From positions 62,001 to 126,000 of the IMG/VR virus record IMGVR_UViG_3300007770_001284: 64,000 nucleotides of DNA, one strand, 5' to 3'. Below are positions 32,000 to 41,646 of this stretch, piece after piece. This DNA is from a virus. The translations under genes and the position numbers were made by a program. The notes beneath the pieces were generated by a model. It did not search any database. It was not told the DNA's origin and saw nothing but the letters and a program-made list of their open reading frames with translations. The first letter of the stretch is position 1; every line of letters starts with the position of its first letter.

Positions 32000-33844
32000 A
32001 TGGCATCAGACATCAAAAAAGACCTTAAGAAAGAATTACAGCGAAGTTATCTTGCAAAAGATTTCAATTCTTTTCGAGCAGAATTATTAACGCATGCGAG
32101 GGTTTACTTTCCTGATAAGATAAGAGATTTCACTGAAGCTAGCTTAGGAGGGTTGCTGCTTGATATGGCTGCGTTTGTCGGTGATTCGATGGCGTTTTAT
32201 TTGGACCACCAATTTAACGAATTGAATTGGGCTACTGCCATCGAGAGCAAAAATGTACAAAAACACTTAAAAAGCGCGGGTGTTAAAGTCCGGGGCGCAG
32301 CGCCGGCTGTTTGCGGGGTTACATTTTATTTTGAAATCCCAGCCGAGCTTGTGGGTAGCGAGTATGAGCCTTCTCCAACGCTGCTACCAAAAGTTGGACA
32401 GGGTACAAGGCTAGCCTCTGCTAAGGGTGTTCCATTTTCTCTGGTAGAAGATCTGGATTTTACAGAGAAAGATTATCTCGGAAACTATCTTTACAATGCA
32501 GTCCTTGTAGAGGCCGATGACTCTGGGAATCCAGTCAGTTATGTTGTTACTAGGTTAGGAATTTGTCTTTCTGGTGAAGAAAAAACGGAGTCGATAAAAA
32601 TTCCAAATGTTCATAAACCCTATAGAACACTAACATTAGCGTCTGAAAATATAACAGAAATAATAAGCGTGAAAGATGTAGAAGAGAACGTGTACTATGA
32701 AGTGAACAACCTAACACAAGACACCGTTTTTGAGGTGGTTGCAAATACTACTGAAGATGCTGATCAAGTTCCTAATAATATTGAAATAATTCCTGCGCCC
32801 TACAGATTCACAACGACTTATGATTACAACACAAAATTAACTAAATTAAGGTTCGGCGCCGGTGATGCCTCAACGCTGGACAATGATATTGTTCCGGACC
32901 CTGCTGAACTAGCGTTGCCGCTATATGGTAAGAAGACGTTTGGTAAATTTACGATTGACCCCAATTCGTTGCTTCAAACTCACACTCTTGGTATAGCACC
33001 AAAGAATACTACACTAAAAATTACGTATCGTTTCGGCGGTGGATTGAACCATAATGTTGCTGCATCGACAATTAAGACTGTCGACTCGCTAATACTGACG
33101 TTTGATAGCAGGGCGCCGGCATCTGGTGCAGCTGCAGTCCGAGCGTCAGTGGATGTGCTGAATGACGATCCCGCTTCCGGTGCTGATAACGCCCCTACGC
33201 TAGAAGAACTTCGAGTTCAGATTCCTGCCTCCCGACAAGCGCAGAACAGAATTATCACGAAAGAAGATTTGGTTTCTAGAATATACACTTTACCCAATAA
33301 ATTTGGGAGAGTGTACCGTGTTGGTGTTCGTCCGAACCCAATTAATTCATTGGCATCACAGATATTTGTTGTGTCTCGAGACAAAGATAAAAAGCTGGGC
33401 CTAACTCCAGATACGCTAAAGAAGAACCTACGGAAATATCTAAACGAATTTCGGGCCGTAAGTGATGCATTTGATATTTTAGATGCGCAAGTTGTTAATT
33501 TTGCTGTAAGCTTGGAAATAGTTGCGCATCCAACATCAAACAAGACACAAGTCGCCCAGTCGTGTATCAAGGCTTTGACAAGAATATTAGACACAAAAAA
33601 CTTCCAAATTGATATGCCAATAGCGTTGTCGGATATTACGAATGTAGTACTGAACACGCAAGGAGTAATTTCATTGGTCGATCTCAAAGTAACGAATGTT
33701 ACGGGGACTGTAGAGGAAAGAGTTTATAGCGATGTATCGTTCAACGTCGACGCGAACACATTTCAACAAATGGTAATAGGGCCAGATGGTTCAATCTTTG
33801 AATTAAAATATCCAGATACCGATATCAAGATTTCCGTAAGGTGA
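32000..33844 (+). CDS. Baseplate wedge protein gp6-like
   Basis: This 614-residue protein is probably the gp6 component of the contractile-tail wedge. The N-terminal region DFTEASLGGLLLDMAAFVGD with MAFYLDHQFNELNWATA matches the gp6/gpJ baseplate family pattern. The middle is beta-rich. The C-terminal domain contains the family segment EDLVSRIYTLPNKFGRVYRV with FVVSRDKDKKLGLTPDTLK. KKNLRKYLNEFRAVSDAFDI and the conserved domain that dimerises the wedge ring follow. The ATG at 32000 is preferred to a TTG at 31994. It follows gp25 within three bases, as is usual for this pair. Confidence 0.88.
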   Translation: MASDIKKDLKKELQRSYLAKDFNSFRAELLTHARVYFPDKIRDFTEASLGGLLLDMAAFVGDSMAFYLDHQFNELNWATAIESKNVQKHLKSAGVKVRGAAPAVCGVTFYFEIPAELVGSEYEPSPTLLPKVGQGTRLASAKGVPFSLVEDLDFTEKDYLGNYLYNAVLVEADDSGNPVSYVVTRLGICLSGEEKTESIKIPNVHKPYRTLTLASENITEIISVKDVEENVYYEVNNLTQDTVFEVVANTTEDADQVPNNIEIIPAPYRFTTTYDYNTKLTKLRFGAGDASTLDNDIVPDPAELALPLYGKKTFGKFTIDPNSLLQTHTLGIAPKNTTLKITYRFGGGLNHNVAASTIKTVDSLILTFDSRAPASGAAAVRASVDVLNDDPASGADNAPTLEELRVQIPASRQAQNRIITKEDLVSRIYTLPNKFGRVYRVGVRPNPINSLASQIFVVSRDKDKKLGLTPDTLKKNLRKYLNEFRAVSDAFDILDAQVVNFAVSLEIVAHPTSNKTQVAQSCIKALTRILDTKNFQIDMPIALSDITNVVLNTQGVISLVDLKVTNVTGTVEERVYSDVSFNVDANTFQQMVIGPDGSIFELKYPDTDIKISVR

Positions 33845-33851
33845 TTTCAAC

Positions 33852-35405
33852 ATGTTTTATATCTTAACGGCTAGCGCTGATACATACATCACAAATAAAA
33901 TTATTGATAATAGTTTTAGAGCCACCGACACGAATGTTGGAAGGGCTGGTACACTGGATTTGTTTAAGCTCTACGATGAGTCTACGTATACTTCTGGGTC
34001 TACTAGGGTTACGTCATCTGTTAGTGAGCTGTCACGCTTATTAGTAAAATTCGATTACAGCACGCTATCCACACTCGCGAGTTCTTCTCTAGATTTTACG
34101 AACTCGAGCTTCAGAGCAACGCTTGAATTAACTGAGGTAGAAACAGGATCACCAGTTCCTAGAAATTTTTGGGTTGTTGCTTATCCACTGGCTAAAGCTT
34201 TTTCTGAAGGCTCTGGTCGTGATGTTAACCGCTTTCTAGATGTCGACGCCGCAAATTTTTTGACGGCATCCTATTCTTCTTCCGGCTCACCGGTATTATG
34301 GAGTCTGTCGGGCTCTGGTAAAGCTGGGTTTATGGGGGATTCGGGAATTGATTATATCACAACTGGCGTCCTGGGATCTTCCATAACTGACTTCGGAGCG
34401 TCTCAATATTTCAGTGATGGGCCTGGGAAAATATCACTTGACGTAACAAAGGTTGTTTCTTCATCATTGGCTGGTGATTTATCAAACCACGGCTTTAGAA
34501 TTTCTTTTAGCGGGTCATACGAAACAGATTCAAAAACAAGGTTCGCTAAAAGGTTCGCCTCTCGCCACGTTAGAAACAAAATATTGGCACCCCGAATTCT
34601 TGTAACATGGAATAATACCATAAAAGACAGTCATCAAAGCTTCATATTTAATTCTACTGCGAGCTTGTTCCTAAAAAATATTGTTGGGGGAACTGCAACT
34701 AACATTAGATCTGGTGCATCTGATACGGCACTGACAGGTCAGAATTGCATACTACTGACGTTGATCAGTGGGTCTGGACCAACTGCTAAATCAATTTTTG
34801 TAACAGGATCTCAACATACCGGGTCCGCAACTGGTGCGGGAATGACTGGAGTGTACTCTGCCTCATTTTCCCTTAACAGGTTTGATTCTACATTTTTTAA
34901 GACCTTGAGAAGTCAGGATGAGCTTGTCTTGAAAGAGATTTGGTCTTCTATCGATAGAACTATTGGATATCTGACAAGTTCTATTACAGTGAAGAAGTCC
35001 GCAGTCGGAACTGATAATTTTGTTAATAGAAGCTTGGTGTTCTCTGCGCTGAATGCGCAGCCAGAGTATAAGCAATACTCGACCGCGAAAATTCGTCTCT
35101 TTATAGAAGATATCGACGCGCAATTAAAAGACAAAGCTTACAAGCTACCACGAAAATTAAAGACAGCTGTGGTTGATAGAGTATATTATAGGATAAGAGA
35201 TATTGAAACGAATACGGTTATTATACCATTCGATGACGTAACGGATTCGACAAGGCTTTGTACTGATGCTGCTGGAATGTATATTGATTTATTAACTGCT
35301 GGTCTTCCATTAAATAGAAGCTATACTATAGACTTGCTTGTGAAGGATAGCGGGGTTTCGGAAATTGTGGAGCTTAGGGATATTTCTTTTAAGGTTGTTT
35401 CTTAA
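33852..35405 (+). CDS. Probable baseplate/tail protein, beta-rich
   Basis: This 517-residue protein is rich in Ser, Thr and beta strands. The start FYILTASADTYITNKII with FRATDTNVGRAGTLDLF and then SRLLVKFDYST resembles the DNRLRE-type beta-sandwich fold, which typically begins with a D-T-Y-I/V motif and has R-x-L-x-x-F-D. FSEGSGRDV in the middle supports this. The C-terminal part has KDKAYKLPRKLKTAVVDRVY and further strands. Its position after gp6 suggests a wedge or peripheral baseplate component. Family identity is uncertain. Its stop overlaps the next start (TAATG). Confidence 0.55.
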   Translation: MFYILTASADTYITNKIIDNSFRATDTNVGRAGTLDLFKLYDESTYTSGSTRVTSSVSELSRLLVKFDYSTLSTLASSSLDFTNSSFRATLELTEVETGSPVPRNFWVVAYPLAKAFSEGSGRDVNRFLDVDAANFLTASYSSSGSPVLWSLSGSGKAGFMGDSGIDYITTGVLGSSITDFGASQYFSDGPGKISLDVTKVVSSSLAGDLSNHGFRISFSGSYETDSKTRFAKRFASRHVRNKILAPRILVTWNNTIKDSHQSFIFNSTASLFLKNIVGGTATNIRSGASDTALTGQNCILLTLISGSGPTAKSIFVTGSQHTGSATGAGMTGVYSASFSLNRFDSTFFKTLRSQDELVLKEIWSSIDRTIGYLTSSITVKKSAVGTDNFVNRSLVFSALNAQPEYKQYSTAKIRLFIEDIDAQLKDKAYKLPRKLKTAVVDRVYYRIRDIETNTVIIPFDDVTDSTRLCTDAAGMYIDLLTAGLPLNRSYTIDLLVKDSGVSEIVELRDISFKVVS

Positions 35406-38400
35406 TGGCTAAGGGACCCAAGATAAGGCGGGTTTTTGAAAACCAGCGACTTTTCACCCCGCAGGTGATCCGAAGGTATACAGACTCTTCGGGGGTGTTA
35501 AAGCACCAGAGCGCCGCCTCGCTTTCTGGATCTGCACCGTCCTCTACAACAGGTTCGTTTCGATATGACCCTCCGGGATCACCCCTTAAGTCATCTCAGC
35601 AGCTTCCATTAGATTTTTCAAAATTTGAAAACCATACATTTTTTGCTTCTGCTGAATCAAACGTTAATATCGCATTTGAGAAGATAATAAATCAATTTCC
35701 GTTCGACGGAACGCGTGAGGAGTATGAAGACTTCTTGGATGACCTGACAGGATTTGAGAAACATGTCTTAGATTCTTTCCCAAGCTATACTGGGTATCTC
35801 ACCTTCTCAAGTTCTTTAAAGCAATATATCGAAATAAAAGATAGAGCAGGTGTTCTTTTTCCAGCACTTTCTAGAATCCGCTCTGCAAAAACAATATTAG
35901 ATCCTTTAGATCGCTCTTTTTCGGTAGAGTGTCGTCTTTTTTTGCCTCCCATAGCGAATGATAATCAGATAATTTTTAGTCATATGAGTGATGGAGGGGT
36001 GGGCTATGCTGCCTTTCTAGATTCAGGCGATGCATCGGCTGCTAATATAAACTTTGCTGTCATTAGCGGGTCTGATCATATTTCTGCATCTTATTCTTTA
36101 CCAAAAGACCAATTTCATTTTCTAAATTTCGTTTATGACAAGAGGCCAGGCAAGAAATTTGCAGCTATAATGAGCAGTTCTGCGATAACAGCTAAGTCTC
36201 GACGCTTTAAGTTTGGATCGTTGTCTACCCGCGGAGCCTCTTTTTTTATAGCGACTGGTAGCACATTACAACTGGGAGGGTCAGAATTTATTCCAGCTGA
36301 AACATTTAGCGGATCCATTGACGAATTCAGAGTGTTTTCTGATGTACGTACTACGGAAGACATAGAGTATTACAACCAGCGAACGATGTTCGCGAAAGAC
36401 GGTCTTAGGCTGTCATTACGTTTTAATGAACCAACAGGATCGTATACGAACAACGATGTTGTTTTAGACCACTCTGGGATGAGCTTACATTCACGGATAA
36501 GCAATTTTGCCGCTTCGATGCGGACTGTTGATACTGATAACATTCCGCCAATGCTATTTGAGGCGTCTGTAAAGCATCCTGTGCTTTTTCCATCGTACCC
36601 CACCGTATTAACGCTCAACGAACAATTATTATTGACTGCCTCATCATACGATACAAACAATCCTAACTTAATTACAAAGTTGATTCCAGAACATTATTTG
36701 GCAGAGGCCGCGGCGACGCTTGATGTGTCGTCTGACCCTGATGGTTCGTTGATGGACGGCTTATCATCAACTACTTCCGTCGACTACAGCGCACCTGGCG
36801 GCGCGCAGTTGGGACAACCCCAGATTATTTCTTCGCTTCTTTTTGTGTGGGCAAGAGAGTTTGACTTGATCAAATCGATGCTTGATCATGCTAGTAATTT
36901 AGTGTTCGCAGAATATGATACAGAAGAATCAATTGCTGATCAATTTTTACCAGTTCTGGCGCATCATTATGGTATCGAGCTGCCAAATATGTTTAGAAAC
37001 GCAAAAATGAATCAATTTTTTGCTGGCGAAGAAATTGTTGATGGGAAGATAACAAAAAGTCTGCAGTTTGTTCAAAACGAGATTTGGCGACGTCTTTTAA
37101 CGAACATCCGCGAAATTATAATTTCGAAAGGTACAAAACATGCCATGAAGGCTGTCTTTAGGGCCTCTGGTATAGACCCCAATCGCATATTCAGATTTGT
37201 CGAATATGGTGGCACTTCGACACAACGCTTGGGTCTTGCAAGAGAAAAAGCAACAGAAGTGTCTACGTTACTAGATTTTTCTGGGAGTATGGCGAATATG
37301 ACGGGTGTTGAAGATGCGCATGGTTTTTATAGCGTGAAGCCAGCCGTGCAAAGCGTGTTTCTGTCTGCATCACGTGTTGAGAGGGGATACCCGAACATAT
37401 CAGGCGATTTTGTTGCACATCCCGACGGAGGTACATATTCAGACGCCGCCCGAGACGGCTTATTAACGTCAGGCAGCTGGACGATCGAAACTCGAGTGAA
37501 GTTTCCAATGGCGCGAGACATCACCTGGAACCAGAGCTTATTTCGCCTCCACGTAACTGCGTCAGAGGACGAGGGTAATCCCAGCGCTGCTGATAATTCT
37601 CACAGGGTATTACTGAACCTCGTTGCGACTCCGCCAATATCTCGTGCTGTATACGCCGAGAAAACAGGCGAGCAGCTCACATTGTATTGTCGACCAGGTT
37701 TCAATTCATCAGCACCTTTGCTTGCTCTTCCGTTAACCGGCGCCGATATTTTTGATGGCAAAACTTGGTATATTTCTTGTGGTCGAATTCGATCAGAGCA
37801 TGCTGGATCGTATGTGTCTTCGAGCTATTTTATAAGAGCTGGCCGCCAAGAGTATGGAGACGTTTCTGAGTATTATGTAACTTCTTCGCACTTTGCTGAA
37901 AACGATTATTCTGATCTTCCCGGTGAAAATTTATTTCAACGAAAAAATGCAGTGTCTGATCCGATCCTTAATGCTAGCGGCTCGTTTATAGTGGTTGGTA
38001 CTCAAAATATCCACACTGGCACCGGCTTTTACCAATTAAACGATAGTGCTATAAGCAACACTGCAAGAACAACTCGTTTTGACGGCCTTTGGGGGCATTG
38101 CAGGTTCTGGTCAAAAGCGCTCGATGAAGATGAATCGAAAGAACATATTTTAAATTTCAAGTCGCTTGGCGTGAAGGACCCGCTTGTTAACTTTGGCTTT
38201 TCGTCAGATGTAACGGGTTCATTTGAGAAGCTTCGTATTGATGTTTCGACAGATCAGCCTAGCACAGAAAGCAATGAATTGGGTACTTTACCGCTGGTTG
38301 ATTTTTCGCAAAACTTCAATCCTGTTTCCGCCGGTGGCAATGCTAGCGGCGCAACGGCATTTGGATTTGAAGCCAAAAAACGTATTATACAGCCCGAGCG

Positions 38401-38980
38401 TTTTGATTTTAGCTTTTTATCCCCAAATTACGATGAGATGCCAGAACAGAATAAGGTTCGAGTGGCCGGGTTCACTCAAGGAAAAAATCTTTTTGAGCTG
38501 GGCGGTAATCCAGCCCCAGTTTATGAGATCGTTAAATCCGCTGAACCAGTTGATGACACCCGGTTTATGATTGAATTTTCTATAATGCAAGCCCTTGACG
38601 AAGACATAATGAACATCTATGCGACTCTCGACGCACTTGATCTCGCGTTAGGCGCCCCAGAGCTGATGTTTGCAGAAGAGTATCCAGATCTTGCTAGATT
38701 AAGAAAAATATATTTTAATCGCTTAACAGAGTCCATTAATTACAAAAAGCTGTTTGATTTCTTTAGATGGCTTGATGATTCATTTGATGTGATTATTGAG
38801 AGCCTTATTCCTCGAAAGACAAATTATCTGGGGTTCAATTTTATAATTGAGGGCCATGGCCTCGAGCGACCGAAGGTCGCGTATGGTTCTGGTGATGTAT
38901 ATCTCGGCGAGAGTACTCGTAGAAATCTTAAGGGGATAATACTACTCCGACAACTTGTTGGTGATATGAGGAAGTACTGA
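35405..38980 (+). CDS. Large baseplate protein with two LamG-like domains
   Basis: This 1191-residue virion protein has two concanavalin/LamG-like beta-sandwich regions. The first, about residues 172-328, has SFSVECRLFLPP and SGSIDEFRVFSDVRTTEDIE. The second, about 691-915, has SGSWTIETRVKFP and GLWGHCRFWSKALDEDE. Between them lies a helical stretch, FVQNEIWRRLLTNIREIIIS and KGTKHAMKAVFRASGI, similar in feel to phage tail protein I / baseplate connectors. A C-terminal helical segment reads LARLRKIYFNRLTESINYKK. It could take the gp7-like peripheral wedge role, with LamG domains exposed for glycan binding. That assignment is inference. Confidence 0.65.
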   Translation: MAKGPKIRRVFENQRLFTPQVIRRYTDSSGVLKHQSAASLSGSAPSSTTGSFRYDPPGSPLKSSQQLPLDFSKFENHTFFASAESNVNIAFEKIINQFPFDGTREEYEDFLDDLTGFEKHVLDSFPSYTGYLTFSSSLKQYIEIKDRAGVLFPALSRIRSAKTILDPLDRSFSVECRLFLPPIANDNQIIFSHMSDGGVGYAAFLDSGDASAANINFAVISGSDHISASYSLPKDQFHFLNFVYDKRPGKKFAAIMSSSAITAKSRRFKFGSLSTRGASFFIATGSTLQLGGSEFIPAETFSGSIDEFRVFSDVRTTEDIEYYNQRTMFAKDGLRLSLRFNEPTGSYTNNDVVLDHSGMSLHSRISNFAASMRTVDTDNIPPMLFEASVKHPVLFPSYPTVLTLNEQLLLTASSYDTNNPNLITKLIPEHYLAEAAATLDVSSDPDGSLMDGLSSTTSVDYSAPGGAQLGQPQIISSLLFVWAREFDLIKSMLDHASNLVFAEYDTEESIADQFLPVLAHHYGIELPNMFRNAKMNQFFAGEEIVDGKITKSLQFVQNEIWRRLLTNIREIIISKGTKHAMKAVFRASGIDPNRIFRFVEYGGTSTQRLGLAREKATEVSTLLDFSGSMANMTGVEDAHGFYSVKPAVQSVFLSASRVERGYPNISGDFVAHPDGGTYSDAARDGLLTSGSWTIETRVKFPMARDITWNQSLFRLHVTASEDEGNPSAADNSHRVLLNLVATPPISRAVYAEKTGEQLTLYCRPGFNSSAPLLALPLTGADIFDGKTWYISCGRIRSEHAGSYVSSSYFIRAGRQEYGDVSEYYVTSSHFAENDYSDLPGENLFQRKNAVSDPILNASGSFIVVGTQNIHTGTGFYQLNDSAISNTARTTRFDGLWGHCRFWSKALDEDESKEHILNFKSLGVKDPLVNFGFSSDVTGSFEKLRIDVSTDQPSTESNELGTLPLVDFSQNFNPVSAGGNASGATAFGFEAKKRIIQPERFDFSFLSPNYDEMPEQNKVRVAGFTQGKNLFELGGNPAPVYEIVKSAEPVDDTRFMIEFSIMQALDEDIMNIYATLDALDLALGAPELMFAEEYPDLARLRKIYFNRLTESINYKKLFDFFRWLDDSFDVIIESLIPRKTNYLGFNFIIEGHGLERPKVAYGSGDVYLGESTRRNLKGIILLRQLVGDMRKY

Positions 38981-41646
38981 TGCCAAAATATGTCATAACG
39001 ACGCCAGTCAATAATACTGCATATTATAATCTTACTGCATCGATGTACGTTGGTGGTCCACCTCCAGTTGCACAATATACTGCGCATAGTTCATTAGCTG
39101 GATGGTGGCGGTTAAATGAAGACGTTTCCGCTGCTGGTTCTATTACTGATGCAAGCGGAATGGGACTCCCCGGCTCGTTTGCAGCTCTCACCGAACGACC
39201 GAGCTTTTCGATATCAACACCGTCATCGAATATCCAAATGAGGACATGTTTATTTGACGGATCTTCTGACGTCGTCACAGTTGCGGTACCCGCTGATGCA
39301 ACTGCGCTTTCGTTCGGTGACGGCGCTACCGACACACCATTTTCTGTAAGCGCTTGGGTTTACCGTACTGGAACCGGATCTCTGACATATGACACTATAA
39401 TCCACAAAGGTGAGCAGAGTGGTGTTAATTTGGAGTACCAGCTGGTCTTGTATGATGCCAATGGCGACGGAAATTCTAGAATACGATTTAAGGTTGGTGA
39501 TGATAGCGTAAATGCAAACCTGCTAGCACAAACTCCAGCTGCTTCATTAACAGGAGGTAGCTGGCACCATATAGTCGCGACATATGACGGGACCGGGGCA
39601 GAGACAATCGCTGCAGGCGGCGATGCGACGGGCTGCATGTCAATTTATATTGATGGCGTCGCGCAATCCCTGTCTGATGATTCTACTCTTGCTTCATCTT
39701 ATGTTGCGATGGAGAATTCCGCCGAGTCTCTTTATGTGGGTGCGAGACAAACTGTAAATTATTACAACGGAAATATGGCCGATGTTGCGATCTGGGGAGT
39801 TGTATTATCTGAAGCTGATGTGACAGCGCTATATAACGCCACCGGTGGCTCCTTTTATTATACGTATCGAAATTATGACCTCATCGGCTATGGCGAAAGG
39901 CTATCTCCTACCGGTTCGCAGTACGAGATGTCCCTGCAGGGCCTTGACGCACAGAAAGATGGCATCTACTACCCAAGCCTCCTTCCAAGGATCAGACAGG
40001 GCGCTCCAATGTCGTTATGGCGAAATGGAGACAAGCTCCCTGACACGTATTTTGACGATACGCTACAAATGAATCCAGACCCAAATGATATGCGCGGCGA
40101 AAATGATGTGAAAATAAATCAACGTATTGATTTTGATATGGAGAAATTAGATTTCGGACAGGCACCGACCGTCCAGCAGGGCATGCCCTATGTCGAGACG
40201 CAACGCTACGATCCAGTTGCCTATTTGCAAGCATCGGAAGAGACGATGTGGCCTGTGCATCTTTTTAATCTTGGTTCATTGCTCGATCACGAATTTGATG
40301 GTATCATTGAGCCGCTAGATGTTAGACCAGAAATACTGGGCATGTCCGACCATCGTTATGAGGGCCACGCCGTGAGAGGTGGCTTGACGGGGGGCGCTGC
40401 TGAGACATACTTCGGAAGTAAGCAGATCGTTGATACGTGGAAGACCTCAGATACAAAAGTTGCCCATTTTTTAGATGCTCCGCTAAATTGGGGGACGATA
40501 CCCGTAGGAGCGTACTCAAATATCACTCAGGAATCTGACACTGCTTTTTTTGACACGACAGCATTTGATGCCACAAACGGTGTATTATTTTTGAACAATC
40601 AATTAATGAGCAGTGGGATGTCAGCACCTTACGATCTTGTCGATACAGATGCAATATTCTCTATGGACCTCGCAAACTCGGACTTCCACGCCATGAGATA
40701 TCGTTTTCCGGCTTCCAATAGGCTTGCTCTTTGGTTTAGGTTCAATGAAGACAACTCATACGCTACCGATCCCTCCGGCGACGTGGTGGACAGTAGCGGA
40801 AATGGTAGAGATGGTTCCATGCAAAACTCGTATGACCACCCGGTCTTCTTTGAGTGGCAAGACCCTGATGGTCCTTCGTCATCCACCTCTTCTCCATCAG
40901 CATTGATCCAGACAGGAAGCGCTGGATTTGCGTGGGGGGGGGACGATCCTTGTCGTGTAATTTCCTCTAACGCCGCTGACTGGGAGGCCACATCTTGGGG
41001 AAGTGGCGGTGGATATTGTTCTATATCGGTTTGGGTCTGGTGGGATGCTCCTACCTCACGAGTGATAAACACGGGAGTGAACGAAGAGTCGTCTATTGTT
41101 ACAATCGGAAACGGTAATGTTAGGCTCTATATTGACGATACCACTGGCTATCTAACATTTAAGAGAATTTACACAAGCCAGGTTGGTAAGTGGGAATCGA
41201 GAAATCCAGTCCCCGAGAAAGAATGGGTCCACCTCGCGATTACGTACTTAACTTCCGACTACCCGTTCTTGTTTGACCCGACGATGTATATCAATGGTAG
41301 AATTGTTCCTATTACAGAAGACACGCCCGGCAATGGAACTCCAGACGCCATCAACTCCTACGGGCTTATTGTGAGTACATCCGGCACTCGTGTGAAGACA
41401 TTCTCGGGTATCATATCGGATCTTGCTGTGTGGAGTCATCATGACTTAAAGCCGAGCGAGGTACGTGCGATATACAACGCACGTTTCGGCACGTACGAGG
41501 ACTCTTTAGCTGAAGATAATTTAATAGCGGCGATGCGTTTGATGAACACAGGATCTCAAGCTACCGCCGACCCGACAGAAGAGCGGGCAAATCATGGATT
41601 TTACTTTGACAAAAATGCTGGTTCAATTACGTACGGAGACTTGTAA
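38980..41646 (+). CDS. Virion protein with two LamG (Laminin_G_3-like) domains
   Basis: This 888-residue protein has two clear LamG-like units. Unit 1, about residues 37-289, starts LAGWWRLNEDV and includes FSVSAWVYRTGTGS, GGSWHHIVATYDG, SIYIDGVAQSL and MADVAIWGVVLSEADVTALY. Unit 2, about 581-837, starts RLALWFRFNEDNS and includes YCSISVWVWWD, EWVHLAITYLT, MYINGRIVPI and ISDLAVWSHHDLKPSEVRAI. These are the standard order of W-x-W, HHI-x-x-T-Y-D, Y-I/V-D-G and D-x-x-I-W motifs. It probably binds sugars or scaffolds the tail tip. Start and stop both overlap neighbours by one base (TGATG, TAATG). Confidence 0.72.
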   Translation: MPKYVITTPVNNTAYYNLTASMYVGGPPPVAQYTAHSSLAGWWRLNEDVSAAGSITDASGMGLPGSFAALTERPSFSISTPSSNIQMRTCLFDGSSDVVTVAVPADATALSFGDGATDTPFSVSAWVYRTGTGSLTYDTIIHKGEQSGVNLEYQLVLYDANGDGNSRIRFKVGDDSVNANLLAQTPAASLTGGSWHHIVATYDGTGAETIAAGGDATGCMSIYIDGVAQSLSDDSTLASSYVAMENSAESLYVGARQTVNYYNGNMADVAIWGVVLSEADVTALYNATGGSFYYTYRNYDLIGYGERLSPTGSQYEMSLQGLDAQKDGIYYPSLLPRIRQGAPMSLWRNGDKLPDTYFDDTLQMNPDPNDMRGENDVKINQRIDFDMEKLDFGQAPTVQQGMPYVETQRYDPVAYLQASEETMWPVHLFNLGSLLDHEFDGIIEPLDVRPEILGMSDHRYEGHAVRGGLTGGAAETYFGSKQIVDTWKTSDTKVAHFLDAPLNWGTIPVGAYSNITQESDTAFFDTTAFDATNGVLFLNNQLMSSGMSAPYDLVDTDAIFSMDLANSDFHAMRYRFPASNRLALWFRFNEDNSYATDPSGDVVDSSGNGRDGSMQNSYDHPVFFEWQDPDGPSSSTSSPSALIQTGSAGFAWGGDDPCRVISSNAADWEATSWGSGGGYCSISVWVWWDAPTSRVINTGVNEESSIVTIGNGNVRLYIDDTTGYLTFKRIYTSQVGKWESRNPVPEKEWVHLAITYLTSDYPFLFDPTMYINGRIVPITEDTPGNGTPDAINSYGLIVSTSGTRVKTFSGIISDLAVWSHHDLKPSEVRAIYNARFGTYEDSLAEDNLIAAMRLMNTGSQATADPTEERANHGFYFDKNAGSITYGDL